A DNA stretch of 64,000 bases, from the NCBI RefSeq assembly GCF_004208415.1, contig NZ_CP035758.1, positions 10,168,001 to 10,232,000 of the forward strand, given 5' to 3'. This document shows positions 42,687 to 52,430 of the stretch, piece by piece; positions within the stretch are counted from its first letter, which is position 1, and each line of letters begins with the position of its first letter. Position numbers and translations under genes: made by a program. The notes under the pieces are model-generated. The model saw only the letters and a program-made list of their open reading frames with translations. It did no database searches and was not told the origin of the DNA. Origin of the DNA: Ktedonosporobacter rubrisoli (GTDB lineage: Bacteria; Chloroflexota; Ktedonobacteria; Ktedonobacterales; Ktedonobacteraceae).

Positions 42687-44036
42687 ATGAGCACCAATAA
42701 CACTTTACGTACTCTCCGCGAGAGCTTGAATCTCTCCATACAAGGGGTAGCCGAAGGCGCGAAGGTCTCTTTTCGAACCGTTTTACGCGCTGAAAAGGGC
42801 TATCCCTTGAATCCGGGATCACGCCAGCGCCTCTGTTCATTTTATGGCAAAACAGCAGAGGAATTGGGGTTGGTGGCTCAGCGTCGCCGGAGCCGTAACG
42901 AGGCGGCTTGCGTCCAGAAGCGAGAGGGCGGCGAGTTAGAGATATCGCGTACTACATTGCAGGACATGCAAACAGCAGTACAGGAAGTCGCACAAGATGA
43001 TGTGAATGCAGATCAAGCCTACCTCCTTTTCCTGCAAGCTTTGGGGACCGCCGGAGTGACGTTAAGCGCCGTATCTGAAGAGTTTCTGCCCTCGTCTATA
43101 GCTTCTCGGGGCAGCAAAGGCCAGACGGCAGATGTATCGCCCTCGACGATTGAGAATCTTGCCCAGATTACGCAGCAGTATCGCTCGTTGCATCGGGCTG
43201 GATTTCCCATTGAAGAGAGCTTGCGCAGCCATATGGGGCTGCTTCACAGTGCCCTGGAAAATACAGTAAATGATCAATATCGCTGCAAGCTATGGGGATT
43301 GCTGGCCCAATTTCAATTGTTGGCGAGGCAGTCGGCCACGCGTAGGCGGGAACTTGGGCAGGCGCGCACCTGGAACGAATCAGCGATTGCGGCGGCTCAG
43401 TATAGTGGCGATGCCTGTTTATTGGGTGCGGCTCTGGGACACCTTGGCCATCTCTATCTCACCTGGCAACGTAATCCAACCGTTGCCCACCAACTGATTG
43501 ATCAGGCCTGCGAGTATGCAAAGGGGCATCCGATAAGGGGCTGGTTTGCCATTGTGAACGCTGCTATTGCAGCCACTGAGGAGAATAAAGCCTTATGTGA
43601 AGCCTCAATAACGCAAGCGCTGGAAATCGTGCATACCTTGCCAAGGACTGCTGAAGCTGACGATATGTATTATACCGATTTCAATCCTGTTGGGGTTAGT
43701 GCTTTTGCTGGGAATTGTCTCTTGAAGGTCGGAGAGCCGGAAAAGGCTCTTGGGCTTCTGAGCGCGCTTGATGTGAGTGCGCTGGCAAGTAATCGACAGG
43801 CTAGCACTTTTTGCGATATGGCCCATGCCTATGCTACGGTGGGAGATTTAGCGTCGGCCCAGAGCTATGCTTTTCGCTCGCTTGATAAAGCGTTAGAAAC
43901 CAAGCGTTTATATATCATCCCACGTTTGATTTCTCTGGCGAACAAAATGCTGGAGCATAATCCACACGAGGCCCACGCTTCTGCGATTATGGCCTATGCC
44001 CACAACGCTCTATATGAGAGATCGACAGGCGCGTAA
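42687..44036 (+). CDS. XRE-family helix-turn-helix regulator with TPR-like domain
   Basis: 449 residues. N-terminal HTH (about 5-60): TLRESLNLSIQGVAEGAKVSFRTVLRAEKG, the XRE pattern. Residues 60-440 are helical repeats of TPR type (RTWNESAIAAAQYSGDACLLGAALGHLGHLYL, ASTFCDMAHAYATVGDLASAQSYAFRSLDKAL). This architecture is common in Actinobacteria and Ktedonobacteria, where the repeats sense a peptide or partner protein. Divergent from the sugar operon, but a regulatory link is only positional. AGGTG lies close before the ATG. Confidence 0.82.
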   Translation: MSTNNTLRTLRESLNLSIQGVAEGAKVSFRTVLRAEKGYPLNPGSRQRLCSFYGKTAEELGLVAQRRRSRNEAACVQKREGGELEISRTTLQDMQTAVQEVAQDDVNADQAYLLFLQALGTAGVTLSAVSEEFLPSSIASRGSKGQTADVSPSTIENLAQITQQYRSLHRAGFPIEESLRSHMGLLHSALENTVNDQYRCKLWGLLAQFQLLARQSATRRRELGQARTWNESAIAAAQYSGDACLLGAALGHLGHLYLTWQRNPTVAHQLIDQACEYAKGHPIRGWFAIVNAAIAATEENKALCEASITQALEIVHTLPRTAEADDMYYTDFNPVGVSAFAGNCLLKVGEPEKALGLLSALDVSALASNRQASTFCDMAHAYATVGDLASAQSYAFRSLDKALETKRLYIIPRLISLANKMLEHNPHEAHASAIMAYAHNALYERSTGA

Positions 44037-44217
44037 ATCTTGCTTATGTGTCCTGTGTATTCTCTGCGACTCCTGGTTCTGGAACAAACCCTGGTACTAT
44101 CATGCTGAACCCGGCCTGCTTAAGAGCGAGCGGCAGTGAAGCCCTTGCGCTCCCAACTGAGAGATCAGCGGGAACAGTGTATCAAGGGCCATGCCGCTGC
44201 TAACAAACTTCACTTAC

Positions 44218-44649
44218 TCATCTTTCAACACGTTGGAGCGCTACTACCGGAACATTCTTGGAGAAATTATCGGCAAGTTCTGCATAGACCTTCGCATAAT
44301 CCTCGGAACGTTGAGCCACTGCTTTCATATTCTGATGGGCTCGTTGCAAGAAAAAATCTTTTTGCTCGCCTTCTATAGGACTTGCGATGGCTTCAAAGGA
44401 CTCTTTGCCTAGCTCAATCTTCACCTGTGGATGAGCCAGAATGTTATGATACCAGTCGGGGTTTGTATTGCCCGCAATGATGATCAGCCTCTCTGCATCA
44501 GTCTGATATCCCAGCGGTACTGTGTAAGGTTTGCCACTTTTGCGTCCGATTGTTGTCAGCAAAAGTAGCGCTGCCCCTTTATACATGCCCCCAACTTTGC
44601 CCTCGTTGGCCCGAAATTCCTCTGTTATCGCTTTGTTCCAATCGCTCAT
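44218..44649 (-). CDS. Deazaflavin (F420)-dependent nitroreductase family protein
   Basis: 143 residues, split beta-barrel flavin fold. Family motifs: GAALLLLTTIGRKSGKPYTVPLGYQTD, LIIIAGNTNPDWYHNILAHPQVKIELG and SEDYAKVYAELADNF. Members use F420 or act on quinones and nitroaromatics. Single-gene unit; the stop codon is followed by non-coding DNA towards the XRE-TPR gene. Confidence 0.87.
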   Translation of the reverse strand: MSDWNKAITEEFRANEGKVGGMYKGAALLLLTTIGRKSGKPYTVPLGYQTDAERLIIIAGNTNPDWYHNILAHPQVKIELGKESFEAIASPIEGEQKDFFLQRAHQNMKAVAQRSEDYAKVYAELADNFSKNVPVVALQRVER

Positions 44650-44816
44650 ATGCAGTTTCTATCCTTTCTGACTTTAAGGCCGTCTTGCTTCTTTCTTGTT
44701 TCTAACCAAAGTATACGTGTTAAGAAGGACAAGAGCAGTCCTTGTTTCAAGTATTCTCCTGGCGGGAAGCAAAGCTGCAAGTTGTTTATTCTGCGCGGAA
44801 TTGCTACTGCTACAGC

Positions 44817-44846
44817 TTGTTCACATGAGGTAAGTTAGGATATACT
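44817..44846 (+). promoter_or_regulatory. Probable promoter of the NACHT-kinase operon
   Basis: TTGTTC (44817-44822), 18-nt spacer, TATACT (44841-44846). The start would be near 44853, about 30 nt before the ATG at 44883. Confidence 0.5.
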
Positions 44847-44882
44847 GTTCCTACTACGTTTGTGGGAAAGGTAGTGGGATTG

Positions 44883-47800
44883 ATGATTCAAGAGCAAGGG
44901 CGCAAACCTCCCAGTTATGCATATAAACCAGAAAAAGATTCTATAAGGTTACATAAAAACATGACACAGCGTAAGTTATCACCTTATTGGCTCCGCAGTC
45001 TCCTTGTCGGGTTGGGAATAGCTGTAATCCTGACCTTTATTGTTGCGGTTATTATTTTACTGCTGAATCCGTCAGGCATTTTAGGCGCGACGGCGAACCG
45101 CTTCTCAGCCCTGCTGACCCTGCCTGCCCGTGCTCCTCAGGTTTTACTGTTGCCACTGCTGGTATTTCTTGTAGCTTCTGTGGGCACACTGTTTACCGCA
45201 CAGCCGTTGGCCCTGATAATGTATTTACGTGAAGTGCATCAGGCTCAAGAGGGGTATCATAAGCTCTATACTCCTCTGACGGCTCTAACGAATCTGCGGC
45301 AGAGCGCAGAGGAGTATCAATATAATCCTACGGCTCCTACGACTACGGTTGAAGAAGAGCAGGTATCTATTCTCGATCTAGTTCAACAGCAGGATACACA
45401 TCAACTTATTCTCGGTGTGCCTGGGGCAGGCAAGACTACTGCCTTGCGGGTCTATCAGTATATTGCTTCTCAACGCCCGTTGGCTCTGGCATTTGCGCGG
45501 GATCGCATTCCTGTCTACGTGCCAATGAAGAATTATAGCCTGTTTCTCAAAGGCCATCAGCATCAGCATTCAGGAAGAGCCGAGGAGTTAGCCGCAGGCT
45601 CGCTCTTTGCCTTCTTGCAGGAGAGCGATTTGCCGGGCTTGCGCTATCTACGTTCCTCTGTCTCTCATCTGGCTCAGCAAGGTCGCTTGCTGCTCCTGTG
45701 CGATGGCTTAAATGAAGTCGATACAAATTATCTTAGCGCGATAAGCGAAGAGCTTGTGGATTTGATGCGCCATACCCAGAATCGCCTGGTTATGACTTGT
45801 CGCGAAGTCGATTATCGCGAGCAACACGATCTGATTCAACTCGTCAACGAGGGCAATGCCTTGCGCGCGGTGATTTATCCCTTGCAACCCGAGCAGGTAC
45901 AGGAGTTCGTCGAGCGCTATGTCGAGCGGCAGGATAGAACCTGGCAGCATACGGCTGGTCAGATTATGCAGGTGATCGATCGCAGCCGCTTGCGCTACCA
46001 TTGCACAAATCCGATGATGCTATTTACTTTGATGGGTATCATTGATAAGATCGGTGTGGAGCGGGGCAAACAGATTGACACGCGCGGGCGCCTGTTGCGT
46101 GAGTATGTTAAGCAACTCATTGCTTATGAGCAGCATCAAGCGAAGTGGCATAATCGTGGTCCGGCTGAGCAGGATGTCGTGCGTTTCTTAGGTGAGGTGG
46201 CCTGTGCAGCGCGCTGGGCCAATGATCGCAATGCGCTCCAGTTGCGTATCTCTTCCTCGCGATTGGCTCCCGGCGATAACCGAGTGGGGCGGATAGACTT
46301 TGATGAATTAGCCGATGAGCTGCGGTACTGGCTGGATGAGCATCCGGCCCAGGGACCCTTTGCTACGGAGGATGAGGAAGAACTTAACGGGCCATATGAT
46401 GATCTGCCTCAGCTTTTGCAGTTTGCTTTGAGCGCGGCCCTGGTTGAGTTGAGCCCTAGAGGCGTTTTGAGTTTTCGTCACGAGCTGATTGCCGAATATT
46501 TTGTGGCCGAATACTTCTATGCCGCTGCTCGCAAATCACAGGCCTCCCTCTTATCGATTCGCGAAGAGCTCCTGGAACATGTCGAGCGCTGGAGTGAGCC
46601 TGTAGCCATCTGGGCAGGCTTGCTGGATAATCCATTAGCGCTGGCTGAGCGTTTTGGCGCTCTGGGGCGCAGCAATCCGGCGTATGTATTGCAGGCTCTG
46701 GCCCTGGCCCTGGTCTGCGTGGGCGTGCTCTGGACACCTCCTCAAGCTGAACAGCAGCGTCCGATAGTTCTGCCCACCAGCGTCGAAGAGGCTCTGGCGA
46801 TTGCCGTACGCAATCGTCTGGCGCGCGAGCGACTGGCCCGTATCTTTACGCGCTGCGCTGAGGAGGGTGGGCAGGAAGTCTATCGTTCGCTTTTGCCCCT
46901 GATTATGGTCGAAGGGGTTGATGAGCTACTTGTACTGTTAGATCAGAATATTGTGCCAGAGCTGCTCTTTACGCATCTACAGGATGCCGTTGACAATGTG
47001 GCTTACGAAGCACAGGTGAAGCGCCTGACCAGAATTCTTGGGCGCTTTGGCAGCATCGTTATTGATCGGGCTGTACAATTGTGCCAACCACTGCCTGAAC
47101 GTAGCTTGCGCCTGCGAGCAGCCGCCGTCAATATTCTTGGAGGAACAGGCGAGGCGCGCGCGGTTGAGCCGCTGGTGGCGCGCTTGCGTGATACGGAGCC
47201 CTTTATTGTCGAGCGTGCCACCAATGGCCTGCTTCGCCTGGGACCGACCCTGACGTTAATGCGCATTATTCAGGAGCTAGAAAATCGTAGCACTGATCAA
47301 CTGACGCAGCGCGTCCATCGCGCCGTCTTGATTATTCTTGGTCGCTTTCTAGAGGAGCAGGATGTGCGCCGCCAGGTCACGATTATGCAGTATCAGCGCA
47401 TTCTTGAGGCAATTGTGCCGGTGCTCACCTCGAATTATCAGACTGAGCCCGAGGTGCAGAGGCAGGCCTGTGAGATCCTGATCCGCCAGGGCCGCAATAC
47501 GACGGAATCCGGTATGCGCGATAACCGTTGGGAGAAGGTTATTGAGGCGATTATGCGCTATCTGCCTTCTCAAAACGAGGTGGCGGCACACAATGTGATG
47601 CTGGTCTTGCAGAATATTGGCACTGCCGTGACGCCAGTTTTGTTGGAACAGCTCAATCAGCCTTCTGAAGTGGTGCGTACGCGTGTCGTCGAGATTCTCA
47701 AGCATCTGCGCGATACGCGAGCTTTGCCGCGCCTCTTACGTCTGCTCAGCGATACCTCACCGGCGGTACAACACCAGTCCGCCCAGGCCTTACGTATCTA

Positions 47801-50195
47801 TGCGCCAGAGAGCATTGCTGGCCTGCTTGACCTGGTTCTCTCAGCGCCTAATGAGATGGTGGCCGAAAATGCTGCCAAGATTCTCAGCGATATCGGCGAA
47901 GCTGTGGTAGTTCCGATTATCAATGTGCTTTTCCGCGTCGTGCCCGGACGTACCCGCCTGCTCGTACAAACGCTGGCCTACGTTCACGATCCACGGGCTG
48001 TGCCTCCTTTAATAACACTGCTGCAAACTCCGCATATTGAGCCTTTGCTGGCTGTGACGATCATGCGTGCCTTAAGCCAGTTTCCCGAGCAGCGCGTTGT
48101 CCCGCCGCTGCTGGCTGTTCTCTCTGAGAGCAATCCCCAACTTTATGAAGAAGCTATCGAGGCCTTGAGTCAGCTTGGAGAGATTGCGCTCAATGATCTG
48201 ATCGAAGCGCTGGATGTGGAGCAGGAAACCCTTGTTGTGCAGCGCGTGCGGCGGGCCATTCTCAGCATGACGCCTTTCCCCGGCGAACAGCTTATCAGAG
48301 CGCTGGCGACCTGTAATGATCAGCAGATGCAGCAGGTGATGGCTATCTTTAAGCAGCAGGGTATGGAAGCGGCCCAGGTATTGGTCAGGCAGCTTAACCA
48401 TAATGATGAGCGCATTCGCAATCTAGTGTACCAAACCTTAAATGAGCTTCCCGGCCCCATTGTTGTGCCAGCGCTTTTAGAGGTGCTCAATCTGCCATCT
48501 TTGCGACGCGTGATTACGACAATCCTGCTCAAATATCCCGAGTCGGCTATCTCTCCATTAGTGGAATTGCTTGGCGATCAGGAGCGTGGAGACGTGGCTG
48601 CGGCAATCTTGCCCTTGTTCGGTACGCGAATACTCCGTTCGCTTGTGTCCGGGCTTGATGATCAGCGAGGTATGGCTCGTGAGTATGCGCAGCGGATCAT
48701 GGTCACGCTCGTGCGTCAGAGCAACGAGCCGCAGAATATTGCCCGCGCAATTGTGCACCTCTTCAGCCCACCATTGCCGCCTCGGGCGCGCGAGGTCTTG
48801 CTCAACGTCTTGACGGAAGAGCTCACGGATGTCTGCATGCCAGCTTTGTTAGAGGGTCTGGAGGATGCGCATCTGATTGGCGATGTGGCCGAAGCTTTTG
48901 GGCGCCTGGTGCGTAAGGAAACTTTGAGGCAAGCTGCTCTTGATAATCTCTTGCGCGCACTCTATAGCGATGAGCGCAGAAGAGGGGCCGAACTCGCCTT
49001 GATCAAAATTGGCGCATCTGCGGTGCCGCGTGTGGGTGAGCTCATAACCGATAAGAATCAGCTGGTGGCCAAGGCCGCGAAGCATGTCTTGCGCGAGATA
49101 GGCGTCCCCGCCCTTTCTTTTATCCTGAAGGCTCATAGCGATAGAAGCTATCCAGCTCGACGCATGGCCGCTATGGAGGTCTTCCATAGCATGGATATTG
49201 AGGCCATAAAGGATGAGTTGATTTCGCGCCTGGCCAGCGAGAGCCCTGACGATATCTCGATGGCCGTATCTTTGTTGCTTGAGCGTATTCATTTTGAAGC
49301 CGATCAGCGCAGCGCAGATTCTGTCATGATCCCTGAACTTGTGGAATATGTGCAGGCTCATGGCGTTGAGGAGACAAATCTGCGCATCATTGCTCTACTG
49401 CTGCTGGTGGGAGAGCATATCACTGTAGACTATATCGTGCAGAGTCTGGCCGCCAATCCTCAGCATCGCAAACAGCTTACCAATATGCTCTTGCTCCTGG
49501 GTGAGGAGACGCAGGATGTCTTGCTCGACGTCTTTAACGATGGGCAAACAACTGTAGAGCTGCGCGCGGAGGTTGCGGCTGTGCTGAGCATGGTCTCGGC
49601 CCCCAAGGTTGTGGCTGATGCTGCCCAAAATGTGAGCTCCTATGGTCTGGCTAAAACCAGAACCAGCGTGCTATTCCCTGAGCAGCTAGCTATCTCTCTA
49701 CGCGCGCTTGGCGGCTTGCTAGCAAGTGGTCATTGGAATCCGCGCAAACTGCAGGAGCTGCGCGATGCTTGTGAGGCTGATAGCCCGGCGCTTGATTTGT
49801 TCAATGTCCTGCTGGGGTGGCGCTACGAACCCCAACTTGCCAAATTGCAAAGCGATCTGGATGCTCAGAAGGAGGCTCATAAGCAGGAAATCGTTACATT
49901 GACTGCGCGTATTGTGGCCGATCAGAAGCGGGCCCAGACCCTGGAAGAAGATTTGGAGAAGCTACAAAAGGAGCATGGCCAGCGCGGCGATGAGCTAAAG
50001 AAGGCCGAGCAGGAAAAAACTACTCTGCGCACAAATCTGGAACAGCTGACAAAAGAGAAGAATACCTTAAAGGCCAGCCTGGATCAGGCGCTCAAAGAAA
50101 AAGGTGCGCTTGAGGCTCGCTTAAAGGGAGCACAGAGCAGCCAGCCGGCGAAACCGGCCGGGCAACAGCAGGCAGCGCAAACGAAGCAACAGTAA
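44883..50195 (+). CDS. Membrane-anchored NACHT NTPase with long HEAT-repeat array and coiled coil
   Basis: 1770 residues from the ATG at 44883 (in-frame GTG at 44862 also possible). Order: two membrane segments (about 37-60, 85-111); NACHT-type STAND NTPase with Walker A GVPGAGKTTALRV (from about 178), Walker B LLLLCDGLNEVD (about 269-278) and sensor VMTCREVDY (about 303); a winged-helix-like part (about 400-520, ending with FRHELIAEYFVAEYFY); many HEAT repeats (about 650-1600, e.g. GEARAVEPLVARLRDTEP, DTRALPRLLRLLSDTSPAV); a coiled coil (about 1640-1745); and a Gln/Ala/Lys-rich tail. STAND proteins are signal-driven assembly switches. The kinase gene follows 10 bp later. Function unknown; neither transposase nor known effector is attached. 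Confidence 0.85.
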   Translation: MIQEQGRKPPSYAYKPEKDSIRLHKNMTQRKLSPYWLRSLLVGLGIAVILTFIVAVIILLLNPSGILGATANRFSALLTLPARAPQVLLLPLLVFLVASVGTLFTAQPLALIMYLREVHQAQEGYHKLYTPLTALTNLRQSAEEYQYNPTAPTTTVEEEQVSILDLVQQQDTHQLILGVPGAGKTTALRVYQYIASQRPLALAFARDRIPVYVPMKNYSLFLKGHQHQHSGRAEELAAGSLFAFLQESDLPGLRYLRSSVSHLAQQGRLLLLCDGLNEVDTNYLSAISEELVDLMRHTQNRLVMTCREVDYREQHDLIQLVNEGNALRAVIYPLQPEQVQEFVERYVERQDRTWQHTAGQIMQVIDRSRLRYHCTNPMMLFTLMGIIDKIGVERGKQIDTRGRLLREYVKQLIAYEQHQAKWHNRGPAEQDVVRFLGEVACAARWANDRNALQLRISSSRLAPGDNRVGRIDFDELADELRYWLDEHPAQGPFATEDEEELNGPYDDLPQLLQFALSAALVELSPRGVLSFRHELIAEYFVAEYFYAAARKSQASLLSIREELLEHVERWSEPVAIWAGLLDNPLALAERFGALGRSNPAYVLQALALALVCVGVLWTPPQAEQQRPIVLPTSVEEALAIAVRNRLARERLARIFTRCAEEGGQEVYRSLLPLIMVEGVDELLVLLDQNIVPELLFTHLQDAVDNVAYEAQVKRLTRILGRFGSIVIDRAVQLCQPLPERSLRLRAAAVNILGGTGEARAVEPLVARLRDTEPFIVERATNGLLRLGPTLTLMRIIQELENRSTDQLTQRVHRAVLIILGRFLEEQDVRRQVTIMQYQRILEAIVPVLTSNYQTEPEVQRQACEILIRQGRNTTESGMRDNRWEKVIEAIMRYLPSQNEVAAHNVMLVLQNIGTAVTPVLLEQLNQPSEVVRTRVVEILKHLRDTRALPRLLRLLSDTSPAVQHQSAQALRIYAPESIAGLLDLVLSAPNEMVAENAAKILSDIGEAVVVPIINVLFRVVPGRTRLLVQTLAYVHDPRAVPPLITLLQTPHIEPLLAVTIMRALSQFPEQRVVPPLLAVLSESNPQLYEEAIEALSQLGEIALNDLIEALDVEQETLVVQRVRRAILSMTPFPGEQLIRALATCNDQQMQQVMAIFKQQGMEAAQVLVRQLNHNDERIRNLVYQTLNELPGPIVVPALLEVLNLPSLRRVITTILLKYPESAISPLVELLGDQERGDVAAAILPLFGTRILRSLVSGLDDQRGMAREYAQRIMVTLVRQSNEPQNIARAIVHLFSPPLPPRAREVLLNVLTEELTDVCMPALLEGLEDAHLIGDVAEAFGRLVRKETLRQAALDNLLRALYSDERRRGAELALIKIGASAVPRVGELITDKNQLVAKAAKHVLREIGVPALSFILKAHSDRSYPARRMAAMEVFHSMDIEAIKDELISRLASESPDDISMAVSLLLERIHFEADQRSADSVMIPELVEYVQAHGVEETNLRIIALLLLVGEHITVDYIVQSLAANPQHRKQLTNMLLLLGEETQDVLLDVFNDGQTTVELRAEVAAVLSMVSAPKVVADAAQNVSSYGLAKTRTSVLFPEQLAISLRALGGLLASGHWNPRKLQELRDACEADSPALDLFNVLLGWRYEPQLAKLQSDLDAQKEAHKQEIVTLTARIVADQKRAQTLEEDLEKLQKEHGQRGDELKKAEQEKTTLRTNLEQLTKEKNTLKASLDQALKEKGALEARLKGAQSSQPAKPAGQQQAAQTKQQ

Positions 50196-50205
50196 GGGAG
50201 CAGCG

Positions 50206-52218
50206 ATGAAGGCGGAACGCTATAAGCTACAAAAGTTGTTAGGGCAGGGTTTGATGAGCGTGGTGTGGTTGGCAAGTGATACGGTGACGCAAAAGTCTGT
50301 AGCTCTCAAATTGCTGACTGCTATTGCGGAAGATGACAGACGAAACCAGAAGGCCCGCGAGCGCTTTATGCGCGAAATCGAGATCTCGCGTAGCCTGCAG
50401 CATCCGCATATCCTGCCGATTCTCGATCATGGCAATATGCAGTATAAGAATCGCAATGTGCCTTATTTTGTGACGCCTTATATGCAAGAGGGCTCGCTGG
50501 CAGATCTCTGTAAGGCCAATCCGCCCTGGCAAGCCTGGGATCTGGCCCAGACTGCCGATGTGATTATGCAGGCAGCCGAGAGCCTCTGGTATTTGCACAC
50601 CCGTACTCCGCAGATTGTGCATCAGGACGTCAAGCCGGGCAATTTCTTGTTTCAATCGGTTAATAAGGCCCAGCGTGTGATCCATCTCTATCTCGGTGAT
50701 TTTGGCATTGCGCGTTGGATGTCATCGCCGGTCTCGGTGGCAGGCGAGCTGCTTGGTACATTTGCTTTTATCGCGCCAGAAAGGATAAAACAGAAAGTTG
50801 ATTGTGCCTCTGATCAGTATGCTCTGGCTGTTATGGCTTGCTTGCTGCTTACTGGTCAGTTGCCTATTCAGGCCACAAGCAGCGAAAAATATGTGCAGGC
50901 TCATCTCTATAATCCCCCTCTTCCACCGAGCGTGCTTGATCCCAGGCGCGAGTTCACACCTAAGATTGATGAGGTGATCTTGAGAGCATTGGAGAAAGAG
51001 CCGGAGAAGCGTTTCCCAACGATTATCGAGTTCGCAAAGGCCTTGCAACAGGCAACAACGAAGTCTGTGGAGGAGCAAACTGAGTCTATGGAGCAAGCCG
51101 AAGCCCCAACAGAAAAGTTACCTGAAGATTTTGATACGGCTGTCTATGTTGAGGAGCAAGAAGCAACGCAGCCGTTGGAGGAAATTCAAGGGATAGAGGA
51201 TCTCGTAATTACCCTGGACCCGCTTGAGAATACAGAAGAGCCGATTCTTGATGAGCCATTGCCCACAAAACCTCCTCGCGTGCTTACGGTTGCTCCGAGA
51301 AGCTCTGAGATTATCTTTCCTGAGCTACCACTCAAGAGGGTGGTGGAGTATGAATTGCCGGTACGGCCCAGGCTGCTGCAGTGGTCGCCGGATGGACGCG
51401 CCCTTGCCTGCTTGCTGTATGGCGAGGCACCGAGAATTCTTGGGCGCAATGGGGTGGTGCAGGTGGTGGGCTGTGCTCATGCCTCTCGCGCCGCTGACAT
51501 GTGCTGGTCGGCAGATGGAAATATATTAGCGGTAAGCGGACAAGGAGAGATCCGCTTCTGGGATGCGCTGGAGCAATGCGAACTGCCCTTAGTGTTGCGC
51601 CTTGATGTGCGTACTATCGATGGTATTGATTGGTCTGCGCACGGGCAGCTTGCGGTATGGGTAGAGGGCTGGCTTATGCTCTATCCGCTGCCGCCGGCGG
51701 CCCTCAAGGTGCCTCAACCTCCCTCGCCGCGTACAATTGCTATCGAGACGATGCATAGCGGCAATATGGGGGTGCTGCGCTGGTCGCCAGATGGTGCGCT
51801 TCTCCTGGCAGGTGCCAGTAATGGTAAGGTGATGTGCTGGGATACAAGAAAGCGCATCTCCTCCTGGCAAGTAAGCCCGGCCGGCAAGAAGGTGAACAGT
51901 GTGGCTTGGTCGCCGGATAGCTCCTGGTTTGCTGTGGCTTTTCGCGATTATCGTGTAGCTGGCTGGGCCGTAGAGAACAAGGAAAGAATCTTGCTCTGGG
52001 AAAGGCTCCCTGCTATGCCACGTATGCTTAGCGTTTCGACGGAGCAGGATATTACGCTGGCCTCAATCGAGCAGCGCTTGCTTTCTGGCTCTCTTCATGA
52101 TACATATCCCAGCGCCAGTTTTTCTGGGCAATTGCTGGCTGCCTGGTCCCCTACGCAAGCCGAGCTGGCAACGCTTGATGCTTCCTGTGAGACCTCGCTT
52201 GGTATCTGGGGTTCCTGA
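50206..52218 (+). CDS. Serine/threonine protein kinase with C-terminal WD40-like repeats
   Basis: 670 residues. Kinase domain 1-285: glycine loop LGQGLMSVV, VALK (Lys35), HQDVKPGN (catalytic Asp141, with HQD in place of HRD), GDFG (Asp165), FIAPE (190-192). An acidic Glu/Thr/Pro-rich linker spans about 285-365. Residues 370-670 contain WD40-like blades (WSPDGRALACLLYG, CWSADGNILAVSG, RWSPDGALLLAGAS, VAWSPDSSWFAVAF). There is no membrane segment, so it is cytoplasmic or held by its partner. It starts 10 bp after the NACHT/HEAT gene with GGGAGC before the ATG, so the two are almost certainly co-transcribed and probably act together. Possible substrate: the membrane-bound NACHT protein. Confidence 0.9.
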   Translation: MKAERYKLQKLLGQGLMSVVWLASDTVTQKSVALKLLTAIAEDDRRNQKARERFMREIEISRSLQHPHILPILDHGNMQYKNRNVPYFVTPYMQEGSLADLCKANPPWQAWDLAQTADVIMQAAESLWYLHTRTPQIVHQDVKPGNFLFQSVNKAQRVIHLYLGDFGIARWMSSPVSVAGELLGTFAFIAPERIKQKVDCASDQYALAVMACLLLTGQLPIQATSSEKYVQAHLYNPPLPPSVLDPRREFTPKIDEVILRALEKEPEKRFPTIIEFAKALQQATTKSVEEQTESMEQAEAPTEKLPEDFDTAVYVEEQEATQPLEEIQGIEDLVITLDPLENTEEPILDEPLPTKPPRVLTVAPRSSEIIFPELPLKRVVEYELPVRPRLLQWSPDGRALACLLYGEAPRILGRNGVVQVVGCAHASRAADMCWSADGNILAVSGQGEIRFWDALEQCELPLVLRLDVRTIDGIDWSAHGQLAVWVEGWLMLYPLPPAALKVPQPPSPRTIAIETMHSGNMGVLRWSPDGALLLAGASNGKVMCWDTRKRISSWQVSPAGKKVNSVAWSPDSSWFAVAFRDYRVAGWAVENKERILLWERLPAMPRMLSVSTEQDITLASIEQRLLSGSLHDTYPSASFSGQLLAAWSPTQAELATLDASCETSLGIWGS

Positions 52219-52231
52219 GGTTTGGCGCTCG

Positions 52232-52269
52232 CTGGCAGAGACGAAATAGAGCCGGGAGAGCTCTGCCAG
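52232..52269 (+). terminator. Hairpin after the kinase gene
   Basis: CTGGCAGAG (52232-52240) pairs with CTCTGCCAG (52261-52269), 14 bp after the stop codon. No T-run follows. Confidence 0.5.
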
Positions 52270-52292
52270 GCTCTGGCGCTAGCAAGCAGACC

Positions 52293-52321
52293 TTGACATT
52301 CCAGGCAGGTGGGTTTAGGAT
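52293..52321 (+). promoter_or_regulatory. Promoter of trpB2
   Basis: TTGACA (52293-52298), 17-nt spacer, TAGGAT (52316-52321). Gives a leader of about 100 nt. No T-box or trp leader peptide was recognised in it. Confidence 0.65.
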
Positions 52322-52430
52322 TTGTGCATGAGATCGGCAAAAGACTAGCCATTTTCCCTTGAATTGGTTTTACCCTCTCTTTCGTGCGATTATGTTGTGC
52401 CGACGCGTATAAACTTTTGGGAGGAGTGCT

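Noticed and set aside
44042..44217. Pseudogene between the XRE-TPR regulator and the nitroreductase gene
   Set aside because: A short minus-strand reading (ALKQAGFSMIVPGFVPEPG) looks protein-like, but I could not assign it to any family.
48849..49361. 170-codon minus-strand ORF
   Set aside because: Antisense to the HEAT-repeat region of the NACHT protein; arises from codon bias.
44883..52218. Known antiphage defence system (Avs or NACHT-effector type)
   Set aside because: No nuclease, TIR, protease or pore effector is fused, the protein is membrane-anchored with HEAT repeats, and no other defence genes, integrase or transposase lie nearby.
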